A stretch of DNA of 32,596 bases, taken from Alphaproteobacteria bacterium (lineage in GTDB: Bacteria > Pseudomonadota > Alphaproteobacteria > RF32 > CAG-239). Positions 6,947-15,729 of this stretch are shown one piece after another. Under the pieces are notes generated by a model. It was given only the letters and a program-made list of their open reading frames with translations, was not told where the DNA came from and searched no databases. Made by a program: the position numbers and the translations under genes. The stretch spans positions 1 to 32,596 of the forward strand of contig JAEEYV010000048.1 in NCBI GenBank assembly GCA_016288295.1. The letters are read 5' to 3'. How positions within the stretch are numbered: the stretch's first letter is position 1; each line of letters begins with the position of its first letter.

Positions 6947-8236
6947 ATGAAACACATTAAATTCTGGTCAATTGGTATGCCGTGTATACTGTTGGCCTCC
7001 GTGATGCTTTACGTAGCATCATGCAGTAGTGATGAGCCGCCGGCTCCTGTTCCTAAGGAGGTTGTTGATGAGTGGGTTGACACTAATGTCACTTCAAAAC
7101 CCTTACCCGGTAGCAGTGGTACCAGCAGTGCTGGTACAGAGTTCTCCTACAAGTCAAGGATCACGCTTCAAAAGGATGCTTCAGGTGGAGCCAGTTATGC
7201 CCCTGCAAGAGGTCCTAAGAATGCGTCATCCAATGATGATGTAGAAATTATTACGGTTACGTTGAAAGATGTATTCCACAACCTTGACACCGCGATTGTC
7301 GTTCGCTCGTTTGATTTTGGACAGCCTACGTCCACCATTACTTATACGACTAACGGCAGGCGTAGTGAGGGATATGTTACTATCACTGATTCCGTAATGC
7401 ACTACAACGTTAATTTTGATGGTTTTTCATTTTGGTATACGCTCGAATATGAGGTTGCCGTCTACGACGATGGCGTTAACCATATTATCATGCCCTACCA
7501 TAAAATTAAAAACCTCAGAGACAACGGATTTAGTGTTGAGGATATGGAATTTGTTCTTGAGCCCAATAGTTCCGGCGGAAAGGATGTCTATCTGCGCAAA
7601 AAGATCAAACACTCCATCACGGTTGAGTTTAACGGCGAGGATTATACCTTGTACGGCAATGTTATCCTGAAAAAACATGTCGGTACTCACCCGTGTATTG
7701 TTGGTAGCGAACTGATTGACAAGGGTGTTTCGGATGTCAACAGTAGCGATATCCATACAACTTATACTACTTGGGCGAATGTAATGCACCGGTACTCTGA
7801 TAACAGTACAAAGATAAGAAAGTATGATGTAGAGATGTGGGGTGACTTAGGTTCCTCGCTACATGATGCAGTAGAACTCAGTTCCAGTGATTTAACTTTA
7901 AGTTCTATAGAAATTAAAGATACAGGTGAGGAACGAGAAGTATATTCTTCCGGCATTGTTTCCGTCCATGAGATTGCGAGGGAATTGGTTGTAACGTATA
8001 ATCAGTTTTCTTCTAAATACTCATTAAGTGAGTGCCGAGCTTCGTACGATGATGGTTTTATTGCATTTGATTTCTCATGTATAGAACACAGCGGTGCTAA
8101 TGTTGATTTTAGTTTACATGAGTATGATCGCGATGATTCTTGGATTTATTATTTGTTTAGGAGTAGAACCGAGATAAAATTTGGTGATGTTTACCATGTT
8201 TGTCGTGAGGAGTTCAACGCCTATCTTAAAAGGTGA
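6947..8236 (+). CDS. Putative lipoprotein of unknown function
   Basis: I do not recognise the family. The 429-aa product has a signal sequence with a lipobox (LYVASC, Cys about residue 26), then the acidic stretch SSDEPPAPVPKE and a Ser/Gly/Thr-rich linker (residues 50-90). The rest alternates short hydrophobic and polar stretches, which suggests mostly beta structure. No transmembrane segment follows the signal. The ATG is preceded only by AT-rich sequence with no Shine-Dalgarno, unlike most genes here, and the first part looks more GC-rich than neighbouring genes. The acidic post-Cys segment and missing Shine-Dalgarno recall Bacteroidota surface lipoproteins, so acquisition by transfer is possible. 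A GC-rich hairpin follows. Confidence 0.8.
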   Translation: MKHIKFWSIGMPCILLASVMLYVASCSSDEPPAPVPKEVVDEWVDTNVTSKPLPGSSGTSSAGTEFSYKSRITLQKDASGGASYAPARGPKNASSNDDVEIITVTLKDVFHNLDTAIVVRSFDFGQPTSTITYTTNGRRSEGYVTITDSVMHYNVNFDGFSFWYTLEYEVAVYDDGVNHIIMPYHKIKNLRDNGFSVEDMEFVLEPNSSGGKDVYLRKKIKHSITVEFNGEDYTLYGNVILKKHVGTHPCIVGSELIDKGVSDVNSSDIHTTYTTWANVMHRYSDNSTKIRKYDVEMWGDLGSSLHDAVELSSSDLTLSSIEIKDTGEEREVYSSGIVSVHEIARELVVTYNQFSSKYSLSECRASYDDGFIAFDFSCIEHSGANVDFSLHEYDRDDSWIYYLFRSRTEIKFGDVYHVCREEFNAYLKR

Positions 8237-8250
8237 TTAAGTTCTAAGTT

Positions 8251-8282
8251 AAGCGGGGGGACAAGAAATTGTCCCCCCGCTT
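8251..8282 (+). terminator. Perfect GC-rich hairpin after the lipoprotein gene
   Basis: AAGCGGGGGGACAA, a GAAA tetraloop, then TTGTCCCCCCGCTT: a 14-bp perfect stem 14 bases after the stop. The following T-tract is weak. It could also insulate the convergent gene on the minus strand. Confidence 0.75.
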
Positions 8283-8339
8283 TGTTGATGCCCTGCAAAA
8301 TCCCCGTTACGCACCAAAAGTGCGATCAAACCGCAAGGT

Positions 8340-10781
8340 TTAATAGCTATAACAAGTATCTGTTGTACTTTCTATAAATGGCGTATTATCACAAGAATTA
8401 CTATTTGTGCGACAACTTAATACTTTAACTAATTTATTTTGCGTTATATCGTACGAATAAACGGTATCTTTATACTCCGTACTGTCAGGACAATCTGTCC
8501 GATTCATATTTGAGCAAGTCCATTTTGCTCCCTCTTCAAAATTATTATCACGCGCGTGGGTATAATCGGTGAAGTAGAATACTCCATTAGGTACAATCTC
8601 CGCCACAGGATTGTTACCGCCAGGATAATCTATCCAAAATAAATCTGTAGGAACATTACTAGCACTACGGCGTTTATCCTTATTAATGATTGCACAGTAT
8701 CGCTTTGCAGATGAAGATGCATAGCGAGAATTGATTGATGAATAGGTGTTTGCAAGACCATACCAATTTCCAGCCTCGTTTCGGCTAGGTTGACCGATAA
8801 CACTCGCAGTACAGATATAGAGCTTATCGGTATCTCTCAAGTTAAAGTCACTACGATATAAAGTCATAAAATTTCCAGCTCTAGAACAACGAGCTCCAAG
8901 GTCGGTTATGCTATTGAGGGGCTGGGAAGGACAATATCCCTGATAGTTTGACATCCCATTTTGACAAGTTGCAGTTTTTATACCTTTAGCACCTCCAATA
9001 TTGGTTAGTTTACTTTCTATAACTATATCCTTAAAAGCTATAGCTCCAATTACATATAGTTCATCAGTTTTGAAATTTTTCTTTTCCCATTCATCGGATG
9101 TATAGGGAGTCCCTACACGACGAGTTGATCCTTCAATAGATATTATATTTTTTCGATTTCTTGGATTATTGAGGATTAAAAATCCTGTCAAATCGTAATT
9201 ATAACCTAAAGATCTGAAGGTAGAGGTTTTTGTTGTTGAATCTAATTTAAGTTGTATTTTTCCTTTTACATAAACATTATCAGAATTCGTATTAAATACG
9301 TTCCATGATCCAACACCACTCCAACCAGTTGGGTTGATATCATAGACGACACTATTATTCAAATCTTTTTCAGTGGTGCTGTAGTTTAAATAGACGTCGG
9401 TGTTATAAAAATTCAAAAATTTCAAGTCAATGGAGCAGTTGGTACACTTGAACTTTCCACCGTATACGTTAAACGAGCCGTCTGACTGACGAAGCTTGAT
9501 GCCCGCAAAATGAAAATTCTGATCAGATGAGCCACTATTTGATACGTTACCTGAAAAAGTCAACTGTGAAACCTCGCATTGTTCTTTGATGTCAGATATG
9601 AGAGACTTCTCTGTATTAGGAAGGTTTGATACATTATACATAAGTTCTCCATATAATGCACCGGAGATAACTTTCTTGTTTGCAAAATGCTCAAGATGAG
9701 TATACACAGAGACATTAGCAGGGACAATTACCGTTTTTTCACTATCACTAGATGATATAGCAGCGCCTGTATATAAAACGTAGGTGCTATTTTCCGTACT
9801 TTCGTTGCCATTTTTATATTTCCAGTAATTTTCAATAGCGAGTTTACAACTTTTTTGTATGCATGTGCCGTTTGACAAGGTATATCCATTTTCACATTTT
9901 GTGGGGTAATATTTTACCGTGTCACAATCGCTATGACATTCACCCCATGTGTCAGCATGTTGGACACTGTTTTTGTTTTCGTAAACGGTTCTGTCACCGC
10001 AAGAATCCATGCGGCAGGTTTCATAGAATGTTGTTTCGCCTAGAGTGCAGCGATTGCCACATAACATTCCACCTTGGCAATTACTTTGAGTTTTTGTGTA
10101 ATTACACGTTGCTGTGCATCTATAGTGATGGGAACCGTCAGAAGCGGTACAAGTTTCATATGTTGTGCAATCCTCCGGTATAATATCTGAAGGATATAAT
10201 TCGCTGTCACAAGTACATTTTTTATAGCGTTTTACGGTTTCAAAATCTCCTTCTTCCTCATTGTATTCGGAGATTGAGCAAACATCACTATATATGGTGG
10301 CATTTTCATATGTATTGACACCGTCTGTGCATACTCCAGCATCATTTTTGTAATATTTATATGCAGTGGGGCATTTACATGTAACGTATCTTCCACAGTG
10401 CAATTTTGGGGTAGATGGGGCAGGGCATTCTGTTAAAACAAAGTCAGGAGGGCAACAATGGGTGTATCTGTTGTTCATCGGGCAAAGGGTGGTAGGGGTC
10501 CAGCCGTCATCTTCACATTGGCGTACGGTTACGCATGTGCCTTTGTCGTCAATAGTCCATTCTCCAAAGCCAATATAATTCCAATAATTAGGATTAATCT
10601 GACTGCCATGATTACCACAACAAAGCTCAGCGGTATCTTCGGTAGGTGGTACTGTCGTTTCAGTACGACCTTCACATTCACCATCCGGGAGGAAACATAC
10701 ATTCGCGTTTGCGTGGTAAAACCACAATGTGCCACCGGCAATGAGCAGGATAGCAGCAAGATAAGTATACAATTTTTTCAT
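8340..10781 (-). CDS. Large cysteine-rich secreted protein, unknown function
   Basis: The family is unknown to me. The 813-aa product starts MKKLYTYLAAILLIAGG and has a signal peptide ending near HANA, so it is exported. I count about 44 cysteines after the signal. Thirty-one fall in the first 300 or so residues, as repeated short modules with CxC, CC and CxxG patterns that suggest dense disulfides. Residues about 340-600 are Cys-poor, Asn/Ser/Thr-rich and could be a beta-helix or adhesin-like region. The C-terminus again has Cys pairs and ends DTCYSY. I chose this start over the track's because GGAGGG lies eight bases upstream, the extension overlaps the promoter, and only this start gives a signal peptide. 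A surface or host-interaction role is inference. Confidence 0.85.
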   Translation of the reverse strand: MKKLYTYLAAILLIAGGTLWFYHANANVCFLPDGECEGRTETTVPPTEDTAELCCGNHGSQINPNYWNYIGFGEWTIDDKGTCVTVRQCEDDGWTPTTLCPMNNRYTHCCPPDFVLTECPAPSTPKLHCGRYVTCKCPTAYKYYKNDAGVCTDGVNTYENATIYSDVCSISEYNEEEGDFETVKRYKKCTCDSELYPSDIIPEDCTTYETCTASDGSHHYRCTATCNYTKTQSNCQGGMLCGNRCTLGETTFYETCRMDSCGDRTVYENKNSVQHADTWGECHSDCDTVKYYPTKCENGYTLSNGTCIQKSCKLAIENYWKYKNGNESTENSTYVLYTGAAISSSDSEKTVIVPANVSVYTHLEHFANKKVISGALYGELMYNVSNLPNTEKSLISDIKEQCEVSQLTFSGNVSNSGSSDQNFHFAGIKLRQSDGSFNVYGGKFKCTNCSIDLKFLNFYNTDVYLNYSTTEKDLNNSVVYDINPTGWSGVGSWNVFNTNSDNVYVKGKIQLKLDSTTKTSTFRSLGYNYDLTGFLILNNPRNRKNIISIEGSTRRVGTPYTSDEWEKKNFKTDELYVIGAIAFKDIVIESKLTNIGGAKGIKTATCQNGMSNYQGYCPSQPLNSITDLGARCSRAGNFMTLYRSDFNLRDTDKLYICTASVIGQPSRNEAGNWYGLANTYSSINSRYASSSAKRYCAIINKDKRRSASNVPTDLFWIDYPGGNNPVAEIVPNGVFYFTDYTHARDNNFEEGAKWTCSNMNRTDCPDSTEYKDTVYSYDITQNKLVKVLSCRTNSNSCDNTPFIESTTDTCYSY

Positions 10782-10815
10782 GGTATGAGCCCTCCAGAAC
10801 GCAGTAATATAATCT

Positions 10816-10844
10816 ATTGTACGTTTTTTTGCAAAAAAAGTCAA
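10816..10844 (-). promoter_or_regulatory. Promoter of the Cys-rich protein gene
   Basis: On the minus strand TTGACT and TACAAT are separated by 17 bases, about 35 bases upstream of the chosen ATG. The spacer is a self-complementary T6-GC-A7 run. Confidence 0.75.
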
Positions 10845-11015
10845 TACTAAAACGCAGTTTATTGTGAGGTGAAAACCTTTAATATATGGTTAAAAAAAGA
10901 TAATTTTGAAGAGAAAAATATGCTTTCAAAAACAAGGAGACAAACGCTTGATTTTATTGATAAAAATCATGTTTTTTGTTTTTGTTTGGGAAAAAGTAGG
11001 AGGACATGTTTTTTA

Positions 11016-11066
11016 AAAATTCGAAGATACCTGGAATTTTTTGCCAGAGGCAAAAATAGGGATGAC
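11016..11066 (+). repeat. 51-bp hairpin repeat, copy 2
   Basis: Identical over 51 bp to 11590-11640 and in the same orientation. The core TTTTTGCC-AGA-GGCAAAAA forms a hairpin. With copy 3 it brackets the small secreted-protein gene. A diverged copy lies at 800-848. Confidence 0.92.
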
Positions 11067-11074
11067 TTGGTATT

Positions 11075-11100
11075 AAAAAAGGCGGTGTGTAAACACCGCC
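11075..11100 (-). terminator. Terminator of the small secreted-protein gene
   Basis: Read on the minus strand: GGCGGTGT, loop TTAC, ACACCGCC, then TTTTTT. It is a perfect 8-bp GC-rich stem 24 bases after the stop codon at 11125. Confidence 0.93.
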
Positions 11101-11124
11101 CGGTAAAGTGTTTGATTATTTATA

Positions 11125-11451
11125 TTATTTTGCGTAAACTTCACACTCTGGATTGCCTGCGCCACAGCCGGCACCACCTTGAGATACAGGGGTGTTTGCA
11201 GGTCTTTCACAAGTGCGTTGTGTAACTGTTGAATAGGTGGCACTAAAAGTGTTTACATTGCCATCGGCAGTGCTTTTATAGGCTTCCGGTGCTGTATAAT
11301 GAGTACGGCAATTTGGGTTCGAGGGTTCCGACAATACTTCGTCTGCCCTTATTATGTCTTTGCTTATTTTTTTTGTTGCCTTTTCTATTTGTGCATTGGC
11401 GCTAAAGCTCCACAGTAGCGTCAACGCTATTATTAAAAGAAGTTTTTTCAT
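11125..11451 (-). CDS. Small secreted protein, unknown function
   Basis: The 108-aa product starts MKKLLLIIALTLLWSFSANA, a clear signal peptide with a likely cut after ANA. The mature part of about 88 residues contains four cysteines (NCRTHY, RTCERP, AGCGAG, PECEVY), which could form two disulfides. I recognise no family. I chose the second ATG because AAGGAG is seven bases from it but almost touches the first ATG at 11457. The gene has its own consensus-like promoter and terminator and lies between two identical 51-bp direct repeats. Confidence 0.85.
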   Translation of the reverse strand: MKKLLLIIALTLLWSFSANAQIEKATKKISKDIIRADEVLSEPSNPNCRTHYTAPEAYKSTADGNVNTFSATYSTVTQRTCERPANTPVSQGGAGCGAGNPECEVYAK

Positions 11452-11514
11452 GGCCATTCTCCTTTAAAATAATTGTTCTAGAACTGATATCACATCTCCA
11501 TTTTTAGTAGCTTT

Positions 11515-11543
11515 ATTATATCACATTTGGTGATATTGGTCAA
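11515..11543 (-). promoter_or_regulatory. Promoter of the small secreted-protein gene
   Basis: On the minus strand TTGACC and TATAAT are separated by 17 bases. The spacer contains the inverted repeat ATATCACCAAATGTGATAT, which could be an operator lying across the promoter. Confidence 0.82.
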
Positions 11544-11589
11544 GTTTTATCGGCTCTGTTGGGGGTTATAAGAGGAAAGATTGTTTTAT

Positions 11590-11640
11590 AAAATTCGAAG
11601 ATACCTGGAATTTTTTGCCAGAGGCAAAAATAGGGATGAC
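11590..11640 (+). repeat. 51-bp hairpin repeat, copy 3
   Basis: Identical to copy 2 at 11016-11066 and in direct orientation, 574 bp away. It lies upstream of the membrane-protein pair and its promoter. It continues into GACAGGTTGG, as in copy 1 at 800. Confidence 0.92.
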
Positions 11641-11682
11641 AGGTTGGTTAGAGCAAACGCCGGGTGGTATTTTAAAAATATA

Positions 11683-11711
11683 TTGACGTTTTGTCAAATT
11701 TATGATATATG
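11683..11711 (+). promoter_or_regulatory. Promoter of the small membrane-protein pair
   Basis: TTGACG and TATATG are separated by 17 bases. The -10 box overlaps the first ATG of the track's ORF, so translation most likely begins at a later codon. Confidence 0.6.
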
Positions 11712-11744
11712 GTGCGAAGATATGTTATTTTTAATCTATTATTT

Positions 11745-12191
11745 ATGAGAACTTCGAAAATTATAAAAGAAGATTTGAAGCCCCTTGTTAGCGGAATTAA
11801 GGAGCTTGGAAGAACAGTTTTTTTCTTGTGTACGACTTTCTTCGCAATCATTATGATTGTTATTGAAGTGTGCCAGCTTATCAGTGAACCATCAGGTATA
11901 TTGGTGAGCTCTACCGAACTTGTAGCTCTGCACGTCTATGTCCCATTGGGGTTGTTTTTTTCTGCGTATGTGAGCTTAAGAAATGAACGACCTTTCTTTG
12001 AGTGGCCTGATGTATCAATACACGTTATTACCTGGTCGTGGGGGTTGTCTGTTGTTGTACTGCGTATCCTGCCGAATTTGGTGTGGGTGTCCAACTTCAT
12101 CCTGATTGCCCCGGTAGCGGTGCTTCTGGTTGTGTTGGGTAATAAGTACATCAAACACTGGAAAGAAAATCGAAACGAGCCGGAAGTATAG
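11745..12191 (+). CDS. Small multi-pass membrane protein, unknown function
   Basis: I do not recognise the family. From ATG 11745 the product is 148 aa (MRTSKIIKEDLKPLVSGIKE). It has a charged N-terminus, about four hydrophobic segments (roughly residues 23-45, 60-82, 92-108 and 112-132) and a charged C-terminus, KHWKENRNEPEV. The track's start at 11709 falls in the -10 box, so I moved the start downstream. No clear Shine-Dalgarno is visible for either, so the start is uncertain. The next gene begins seven bases later and also encodes a small membrane protein, which suggests a two-gene unit. Confidence 0.65.
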   Translation: MRTSKIIKEDLKPLVSGIKELGRTVFFLCTTFFAIIMIVIEVCQLISEPSGILVSSTELVALHVYVPLGLFFSAYVSLRNERPFFEWPDVSIHVITWSWGLSVVVLRILPNLVWVSNFILIAPVAVLLVVLGNKYIKHWKENRNEPEV

Positions 12192-12198
12192 TATTTCG

Positions 12199-12662
12199 AT
12201 GATTGAAATTCGCAAAAAAGCCGTGGATAAGAAAAAGGATCTTCCAAAATGCCTTAAATTAGCCTATCTTGCCATGTATGTAATACTTGTTCTATCAGCA
12301 TTTTCGTTGGTAGGTGTGGTAGAGGCTCATATTGAAGGCAGGTTATCGTTGCCAAATTTTCGTTGGTAGGTGTGGTAGAGGCTCATATTGAAGGCAGGTT
12401 ATCGTTGCCAATGCCATTTGCAATAGTGTTGTATGTTGATTTAGCATTAATGGCTGTTCTGCCATGGGGTGACGACAATATATGTACTATGATGGTGGCC
12501 TCTATAGGTGCCTTTTGGTGGTTTGCTGTTTGGGAACTTGAGATTGGTGCTTGGAGTGATTATGTTTGTGGCGGCATTGCTGCTATTCCGGCGGTGGCGA
12601 TAATTGGCTATCTGGCCTTTCGTTTTTGGCAAGTCAATTACAAATACAAGAGAAGAGGCTAA
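12199..12662 (+). pseudogene. Small membrane-protein gene broken by a tandem duplication
   Basis: The frame begins MIEIRKKAVDKKKDLPKCLK and stops at 12369. A second frame resumes inside the repeated segment and runs to 12662. The cause is a perfect 56-bp tandem duplication (12300-12355 = 12356-12411); 56 is not a multiple of three. Removing one copy restores a 135-aa frame with about four hydrophobic segments, joining GRLSLP directly to MPFAIVLYVDLAL. The family is unknown to me. The break could be a recent mutation, a reversible switch or an assembly error. The second half might still be translated from GTG or ATG codons near 12363. Confidence 0.75.
12300..12411 (+). repeat. Perfect 56-bp tandem duplication
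   Basis: The unit ATTTTCGTTGGTAGGTGTGG... ending CGTTGCCAA occurs twice back to back with no differences. It lies inside a membrane-protein gene and shifts its frame. Confidence 0.97.
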
Positions 12663-12670
12663 TCTGACGT

Positions 12671-13857
<1,187 letters not shown>

Positions 13858-13881
13858 TCTTGATTTTTTGAAAAAATTTGG

Positions 13882-13902
13882 CCGGCAGATTTTTTCTGCC
13901 GG
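13882..13902 (+). other. Intergenic hairpin between gap and pgk
   Basis: CCGGCAGA, a T-rich loop, then TCTGCCGG: an 8-bp stem without a clean T-tract after it. It may slow 3' decay of gap mRNA or partly attenuate pgk. Function is inferred. Confidence 0.6.
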
Positions 13903-13929
13903 TCTATATTTAAATTAAGGGATAGATAG

Positions 13930-15138
13930 ATGAATTATAGAACAATTGATGATTTGGGAAGTTTGCAAGGTAAAGTTGTTATGTTGCGTGCTGATCTTAA
14001 TGTGCCTATGAATGAAAATTTTGAGGTTACTAATAATGCGCGTATCGTTCGTACCGTACCGACAATTAAAGAGCTGATGAGCAAAGGGGCAAAAGTGGTT
14101 GTGGTTTCGCACTTCGGACGTCCGGAAGGTAAAGGAGATATGAAAAACTCTTTGCAACATATTGTTGCTGATTTACAAAAGGCTTTGGGCAAAAATGTGG
14201 TGTTTGTTGACGATTGTATCGGTGAAAAAGTTAGTGCCGCTGTCGCCAAAATGAGCAATGATGAAGTTTTATTGCTTGAAAATCTACGTTTTTATGACGA
14301 GGAAAAGAAGGGTAATGAAACTTTTGCCAAAGAGTTGGTTAAGCCGGCCGATGTTTATGTTTCTGACGCTTTTTCAACTGCGCACCGCGCCCATGCATCA
14401 ATGGTAGCTGCCGTAAAAGAACGCCCGGCGGCTATGGGACGTTTGATGGAAGAAGAAGTTAAGGCTCTTGAAGGAGCTTTATCAAATCCGACTCGTCCGC
14501 TGATTGCGATTGTCGGTGGTTCAAAAGTTTCAACTAAACTGGATTTGCTTAATAATTTGGTTAAAAAAGTTGATAAGTTGGTTATTTCCGGCGGTATGGC
14601 TCATACTTTTATGAAAGCTAGCGGAATTGATACCGTAAACGAGGCAAACTCTTTGGTACAAATGGATATGATTGATACAGCCAAAGAAATTATAAAGGTA
14701 GCTGAAGCTAATAATTGCGAAATCATTTTACCACAAGACGTCGTGGTTTCTAAAGAATTTAAGCCAAATGCCGAGCATAAAACAGTCGGTTTGGATGAAA
14801 TTCCGGCTGAAGGATGGAGTTTGCTTGATGTCGGTGAAAAAACAATTTCTGCAATCAATGCAAAACTTGATGAGTGCAAAACTCTGGTTTGGAACGGACC
14901 TCTCGGCGTGTTTGAGATGAAACCGTTTGACAACGCTACCAACAAAGTTGCTCAACATGCCGCCGAAATGACATCTGCTGGAAAATTGATGTCGGTAGCC
15001 GGCGGCGGTGATACAGTTTCGGCTTTGGAAAACGCAGGTGTTGCCAAGAAATTTACCTATATTTCTACTGCCGGCGGTGCGTTTTTGGAGTGGATGGAAG
15101 GGAAGGAACTTCCAGGTGTTGCGGTATTAAAAAAATAA
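13930..15138 (+). CDS. pgk: Phosphoglycerate kinase
   Basis: The enzyme transfers phosphate from 1,3-bisphosphoglycerate to ADP, the first ATP-yielding step of lower glycolysis. The N-terminal RADLNVPM, SHFGRPEG and LLLENLRFYDEEKKGN, the hinge-side IVGGSKVSTKL, and the C-terminal WNGPLGVFE and SVAGGGDTVSAL are family motifs in order. The 402-aa length is normal. AAGGGAT precedes the ATG. It lies downstream of gap, and its stop codon abuts copy 2 of the long-hairpin repeat. Confidence 0.98.
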   Translation: MNYRTIDDLGSLQGKVVMLRADLNVPMNENFEVTNNARIVRTVPTIKELMSKGAKVVVVSHFGRPEGKGDMKNSLQHIVADLQKALGKNVVFVDDCIGEKVSAAVAKMSNDEVLLLENLRFYDEEKKGNETFAKELVKPADVYVSDAFSTAHRAHASMVAAVKERPAAMGRLMEEEVKALEGALSNPTRPLIAIVGGSKVSTKLDLLNNLVKKVDKLVISGGMAHTFMKASGIDTVNEANSLVQMDMIDTAKEIIKVAEANNCEIILPQDVVVSKEFKPNAEHKTVGLDEIPAEGWSLLDVGEKTISAINAKLDECKTLVWNGPLGVFEMKPFDNATNKVAQHAAEMTSAGKLMSVAGGGDTVSALENAGVAKKFTYISTAGGAFLEWMEGKELPGVAVLKK

Positions 15139-15306
15139 AACGCGCATAACCGCTCATCTAAAGCCAAAATTTCAAAGAGGAAAAATTCATGTACTACTGG
15201 GTACACTAAAATTTTTCCTCTTTTTATTTTGACTTTATCTAAACGGTTCTTCGCGTTTTAAGGTAAAGCGTGTCATATTATTTAGGTCATTCTCCGAGTT
15301 TTTTCG
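15137..15306. repeat. Long-hairpin repeat element, copy 2 (after pgk)
   Basis: The hairpin spans 15137-15259, exactly 123 nt as in copy 1. The outer stem is AAAACGCG / CGCGTTTT, the inner stem AAAGAGGAAAAATT / AATTTTTCCTCTTT, and the apical TGTAC / GTACA is retained. Compared with copy 1, four stem positions changed on both sides so that pairing is kept. The 3' part again ends CGAGTTTTTTCG. It lies between convergent pgk and the ACP gene. Confidence 0.87.
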
Positions 15307-15328
15307 GCATTGAGTTTTAAGTTTGTAT

Positions 15329-15372
15329 AACAAAAAGAGACTGACCAGTAATTTGGACAGTCTCTTTTTGTT
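15329..15372. terminator. Two-way terminator between pgk and the ACP gene
   Basis: AACAAAAAGAGACTG, a 14-base loop, then CAGTCTCTTTTTGTT: a perfect 15-bp stem with T-rich ends on either strand, 12 bases past the ACP stop codon. Confidence 0.92.
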
Positions 15373-15384
15373 AATCAAGAGAAA

Positions 15385-15636
15385 TTAATTCGAATCATTA
15401 ATGACCTCAGTCAACCGTTGTGCGATTTGACCAACTGTCTCGTCTTCCCAATGCACAGTGTCATCTTCTGGTATTTTAATGTTCCACTTGATCTCGCACT
15501 TCATTATGATAGTGATAAGATCTAAGCTGTCGAGGCCACTGTCATAAAGTTTGGTGTTGTTGTCAAAATTGCCAAGGAACTCAGAAAGTATGTCATTGAG
15601 TCCTTCGGTGACTTCTGATAATGTTGCTTTGCTCAT
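15385..15636 (-). CDS. Acyl carrier protein-like protein (orphan)
   Basis: ACPs carry acyl groups on a 4'-phosphopantetheine arm attached to a serine. This 83-aa acidic protein has the attachment motif LYDSGLDSLDL with Ser37 in D-S-L, at the usual place before helix II. Start MSKATLSEVTEG was chosen because the 27-residue track extension overlaps the promoter and ACPs are about 80 aa. No clear Shine-Dalgarno precedes it. It is not next to fab genes, as the housekeeping acpP would be, so it may serve a specialised pathway, perhaps glycan or lipid modification with the adjacent glycosyltransferase. That link is inference. Confidence 0.82.
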   Translation of the reverse strand: MSKATLSEVTEGLNDILSEFLGNFDNNTKLYDSGLDSLDLITIIMKCEIKWNIKIPEDDTVHWEDETVGQIAQRLTEVINDSN

Positions 15637-15688
15637 ATGAATAATATCAAGAGAAAATAATAAGTTAATTAATTCTGTTTGTAGCGGT

Positions 15689-15717
15689 ACTATAAATAAA
15701 AAAAATTTTTTTGTCAA
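15689..15717 (-). promoter_or_regulatory. Promoter of the ACP-like gene
   Basis: On the minus strand perfect TTGACA and TATAGT are separated by 17 bases made of an A-run and T-run. It lies between the glycosyltransferase stop and the ACP start. Confidence 0.85.
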
Positions 15718-15729
15718 ATTATTTTTCTA

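Noticed and set aside
10869-11225. ORF of 118 aa on the plus strand
   Set aside because: It runs through the 51-bp repeat, a terminator and antisense to the small secreted-protein gene, with no family resemblance.
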